A stretch of 7,459 nucleotides of DNA from Bacillota bacterium (GTDB lineage Bacteria > Bacillota > Clostridia > Saccharofermentanales > UBA5734): assembly GCA_023438965.1 (NCBI GenBank), contig JAEXPB010000507.1, positions 1-7,459 of the forward strand. The letters are read 5' to 3'. The notes under the pieces are model-generated. The model saw nothing but the letters and a program-made list of their open reading frames with translations, did no database searches and had not been told where the DNA came from. Positions 5,711 through 7,459 of the stretch are shown here, one piece after another (position 1 is the first letter of the stretch; each line of letters opens with the position of its first letter). The position numbers were made by a program, and so were the translations under genes.

Positions 5711-6631
5711 ATGAATGACGTTCTGCTCCGGGCGATTGCCTACATTTTCATGATCTTTCTCGGCTACACGCTCAAGCGGGTCGGTTTTTTCGCCCCCGGC
5801 GACTACCGGATCTTCTCCAATGTCGTCATGAACATCACGCTGCCGGCGGCAGTCATCACCAGTTTCGCCAGCCAGGAGATCGACCCGGCGATGATTTTTA
5901 TCGTTTTGATCGGCCTGGGCAGCAATTTTGTCTTGCTGTTCATCAGCTGGCTGATCTCCAGCCGGCGCAGCAAAGCGACACGGGTTCTGTACATGCTCAA
6001 TATTCCCGGCTATAATATTGGCGCCTTCACGATGCCCTTTGCCCAGAATTTCCTCGGTTCGCTGGGCGTGGCGACAACCAGCCTTTTTGATACCGGCAAT
6101 GCCTTCATGGTCACCGGCGGCACCTTCGCCCTGGTCAGCCGGCTGCTGAAGAACGGCAAGGCAACCCGCCTCCGCGACATGTTGAAAATTCTGCGCTCAT
6201 CCATGCCGTTCCTGACGTACACAACCATGCTGATCCTGATCGTTTTCCGCTTGCGTGTGCCGACGGTCGTGACCTCGATCACCGCACCGATCGGTGCCGC
6301 CAATGCTTTCGTGGCGATGATGATGATCGGCTTGATGTTTGAAATCCGTCCGGATCCGCGTTCCATGAAAAAGGCCGCGGTCATCCTGCTGATTCGCTAC
6401 GTCGGCGCCGCGGTCCTTTCCTGGATATTCTACAATCTGCTGCCCTTCTCGCTGCCGGCCCGCCAAGCACTTGCGGTCGTCGTTTTCTCACCGATTTCGG
6501 CGCTTTCGCCAACGTTCACTGAACGCGGCGAAGGCGATTACGCTCTGGCCAGCCTGATCAATTCGCTTTCGATTATCCTGAGTCTGCTGATCATCACCGG
6601 CTTGATCATTTTCCTGGGCATCGGCACCTAA
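5711..6631 (+). CDS. AEC (auxin efflux carrier) family transporter
   Basis: The product is a 306-residue membrane protein of the AEC/PF03547 family; bacterial members carry malate, malonate and other organic anions. About ten hydrophobic segments are seen, roughly at 5-20, 36-52, 60-82, 91-116, 120-143, 164-180, 192-210, 222-243, 250-268 and 280-303. Family landmarks include NITLPAAVITSF (41-52), NIPGYNIGAFTMPFAQ (97-112) near the middle of the fold, and YALASLINSLSII (277-289) near the end. The start is supported by AAAAGGA (5697-5703), seven bases before the ATG. It is divergent from GH42 and preceded by a structured leader with its own terminator, so expression is probably controlled by read-through. 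A sugar substrate would be unusual for this family; export or import of an acid from sugar breakdown is an inference. Confidence 0.9.
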   Translation: MNDVLLRAIAYIFMIFLGYTLKRVGFFAPGDYRIFSNVVMNITLPAAVITSFASQEIDPAMIFIVLIGLGSNFVLLFISWLISSRRSKATRVLYMLNIPGYNIGAFTMPFAQNFLGSLGVATTSLFDTGNAFMVTGGTFALVSRLLKNGKATRLRDMLKILRSSMPFLTYTTMLILIVFRLRVPTVVTSITAPIGAANAFVAMMMIGLMFEIRPDPRSMKKAAVILLIRYVGAAVLSWIFYNLLPFSLPARQALAVVVFSPISALSPTFTERGEGDYALASLINSLSIILSLLIITGLIIFLGIGT

Positions 6632-6699
6632 GGGTTATCAAGAACAAGTTATTTCTTGCCAAACGCTGACGGCGCAGTGCCGCCGGCATACAGTCGCGC

Positions 6700-6729
6700 G
6701 CCGCGGCCGGGCTGCGCCGCAGCGGCTTT
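6700..6729 (+). terminator. weak terminator-like hairpin after the AEC gene
   Basis: GCCGC (6700-6704) pairs with GCGGC (6722-6726), enclosing GGC-TGC-GCC (6710-6718), and is followed by only three T. The arm can instead fold as GCTGC-GCC-GCAGC (6711-6723). A separate AT-rich hairpin, CAAGAA (6639-6644) with TTCTTG (6653-6658), begins seven bases after the AEC stop. Together they fill the gap to the convergent rhamnosidase gene and may hinder read-through, but neither has a good U-tract. Confidence 0.3.
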
Positions 6730-6738
6730 ACAGGAGCT

Positions 6739-7459
6739 TCAAACGATCATTTCATGCTCGCCGGCGGGCAACAGTCGATCTCCGAATACGCCCTCAACAC
6801 CGGCGGGCAGGGAAATCCGCAGGATGATTCGTCCACCGGCCGCAGCGGATTCCTCACGCTGCCAATCGACGGCGATCCGTCCGTGCGCGGTATCCTGCCA
6901 GCCGCGGCACCACGTCAGGCCGGGCAAGAAGGCGGGGTTCAGGATCACCCGGGCGTAGCCGGGCATGGCGGGATCCGGATTAATGCCAACCAGCGTTTTC
7001 ATCAGCCAGGCCATGAAATGCGAATACATGTGATGGTTCTTGGAGTTGCCTGGCTGCCAGGTCTCCCAGAGCGTGGTTGCGTCGCCGGCGACCCAATCCG
7101 CATAGGACGGATAACCTTGGGCTGTGATCACCCGATAGGCATAATCCGGTGCGCCGATCTGGTTCAGCGCTTCATAAAGGTGACGCAAGCCGACCATGCC
7201 GCAATGATGATGAAAACCATGGGCTTCCACGGCTTGCCGGAGCTGGGCCGCCAGCGGTTTGAGACCGTCATGCACATCATGGACGATCAGCATGGCGATC
7301 GCGGTCTGCTCATTGACGGTGCAGGTACCGTCCGGATTGATAAATTCGGCCTTGAAGCGGCGGGTCAGGCGCGCCAGTTCGCCCGCCAGATCCACGGTCG
7401 GCCGCGGGTTCCGATCGGCCGCGCTATCCGGGTCAGGCGCAGCCGGCAAAACCCCGCCG
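6739..7459 (-). CDS. GH78 alpha-L-rhamnosidase, C-terminal part (N-terminus beyond right edge)
   Basis: The frame is open to the right edge and ends at TGA 6741-6739, giving 239 visible residues of an enzyme usually 700-1,000 long. It releases terminal alpha-L-rhamnose from plant glycosides, rhamnogalacturonan or exopolysaccharides. The visible part is the end of the (alpha/alpha)6 barrel: ARLTRRFKAEFINPDGT, QTAIAMLI, then GMVGLRHLYEALNQIGAPDYAYRVI and YPSYADWVAGDATTLWETW. The Glu of TTLWETW (codon 7065-7063) fits the catalytic base of GH78. SKNHHMYSHFMAWLMKTLVGI follows, then the C-terminal beta-sandwich (RVILNPAFLPGLTWCRGWQDTAHGRIAVDW to the end). The general-acid region lies outside the window. 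It converges on the AEC gene across 107 bp. A TTG near the edge is not a likely start, because sequence like the family barrel follows it without an N-terminus. Confidence 0.9.
   Translation of the reverse strand, partial: GGVLPAAPDPDSAADRNPRPTVDLAGELARLTRRFKAEFINPDGTCTVNEQTAIAMLIVHDVHDGLKPLAAQLRQAVEAHGFHHHCGMVGLRHLYEALNQIGAPDYAYRVITAQGYPSYADWVAGDATTLWETWQPGNSKNHHMYSHFMAWLMKTLVGINPDPAMPGYARVILNPAFLPGLTWCRGWQDTAHGRIAVDWQREESAAAGGRIILRISLPAGVEGVFGDRLLPAGEHEMIV

Noticed and set aside
5377..5712. 111-codon minus-strand frame in the GH42-AEC intergenic region
   Set aside because: It runs through the leader hairpins, terminator and promoters, has no SD evidence, and its translation has low-complexity Ser/Gln-rich character without a fold.

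Overview
The window is a carbohydrate-use region from a bacterium with fairly GC-rich coding DNA, AT-rich promoter regions, purine-rich Shine-Dalgarno (SD) sites, TATAAT-type -10 boxes and a U-tract terminator. This fits a Gram-positive (Bacillota/Clostridia-like) host, but Lentisphaerota, Spirochaetota and similar glycan degraders cannot be excluded. No rRNA, tRNA, CRISPR array, insertion sequence or phage gene is visible.

Layout, left to right. (1) 1-1521, minus strand: an FAD-dependent oxidoreductase of the PF12831 type, cut by the left edge. (2) 1522-1822: a divergent control region with a perfect 9+6+9 palindrome, a weaker inverted repeat, an extended -10 promoter and a possible 10-codon leader ORF. 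(3) 1823-2872, plus strand: a GH43/GH117-like five-bladed beta-propeller glycosidase. (4) 2878-3279 and 3276-5306, minus strand: a two-gene operon of a GH42 beta-galactosidase followed by a small ACT-domain protein, joined by an ATGA stop/start overlap. This operon converges on the propeller gene with five bases between stop codons. (5) 5307-5710: a second divergent control region. It carries two overlapping promoters and then a GC-rich, hairpin-rich stretch ending in an intrinsic terminator that no upstream gene accounts for. (6) 5711-6631, plus strand: an AEC (auxin efflux carrier) family membrane transporter. (7) 6739-7459, minus strand: the C-terminal part of a GH78 alpha-L-rhamnosidase, cut by the right edge.

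The glycosidases suggest intracellular trimming of rhamnose- and galactose- or arabinose-containing oligosaccharides or plant glycosides. The two genes with complete N-termini and the oxidoreductase lack signal peptides. The oxidoreductase may oxidise a sugar or glycoside intermediate, and the AEC protein may move an organic acid; both roles are inferred.

The strongest candidate for something undescribed is the AEC leader at about 5473-5624. It has an intrinsic terminator, mutually exclusive upstream hairpins, and an 8-bp alternative pairing (5512-5519 with 5599-5606, one G-U pair) that would destroy the terminator stem. That is the layout of a riboswitch or attenuator, and I recognise no known class in it.
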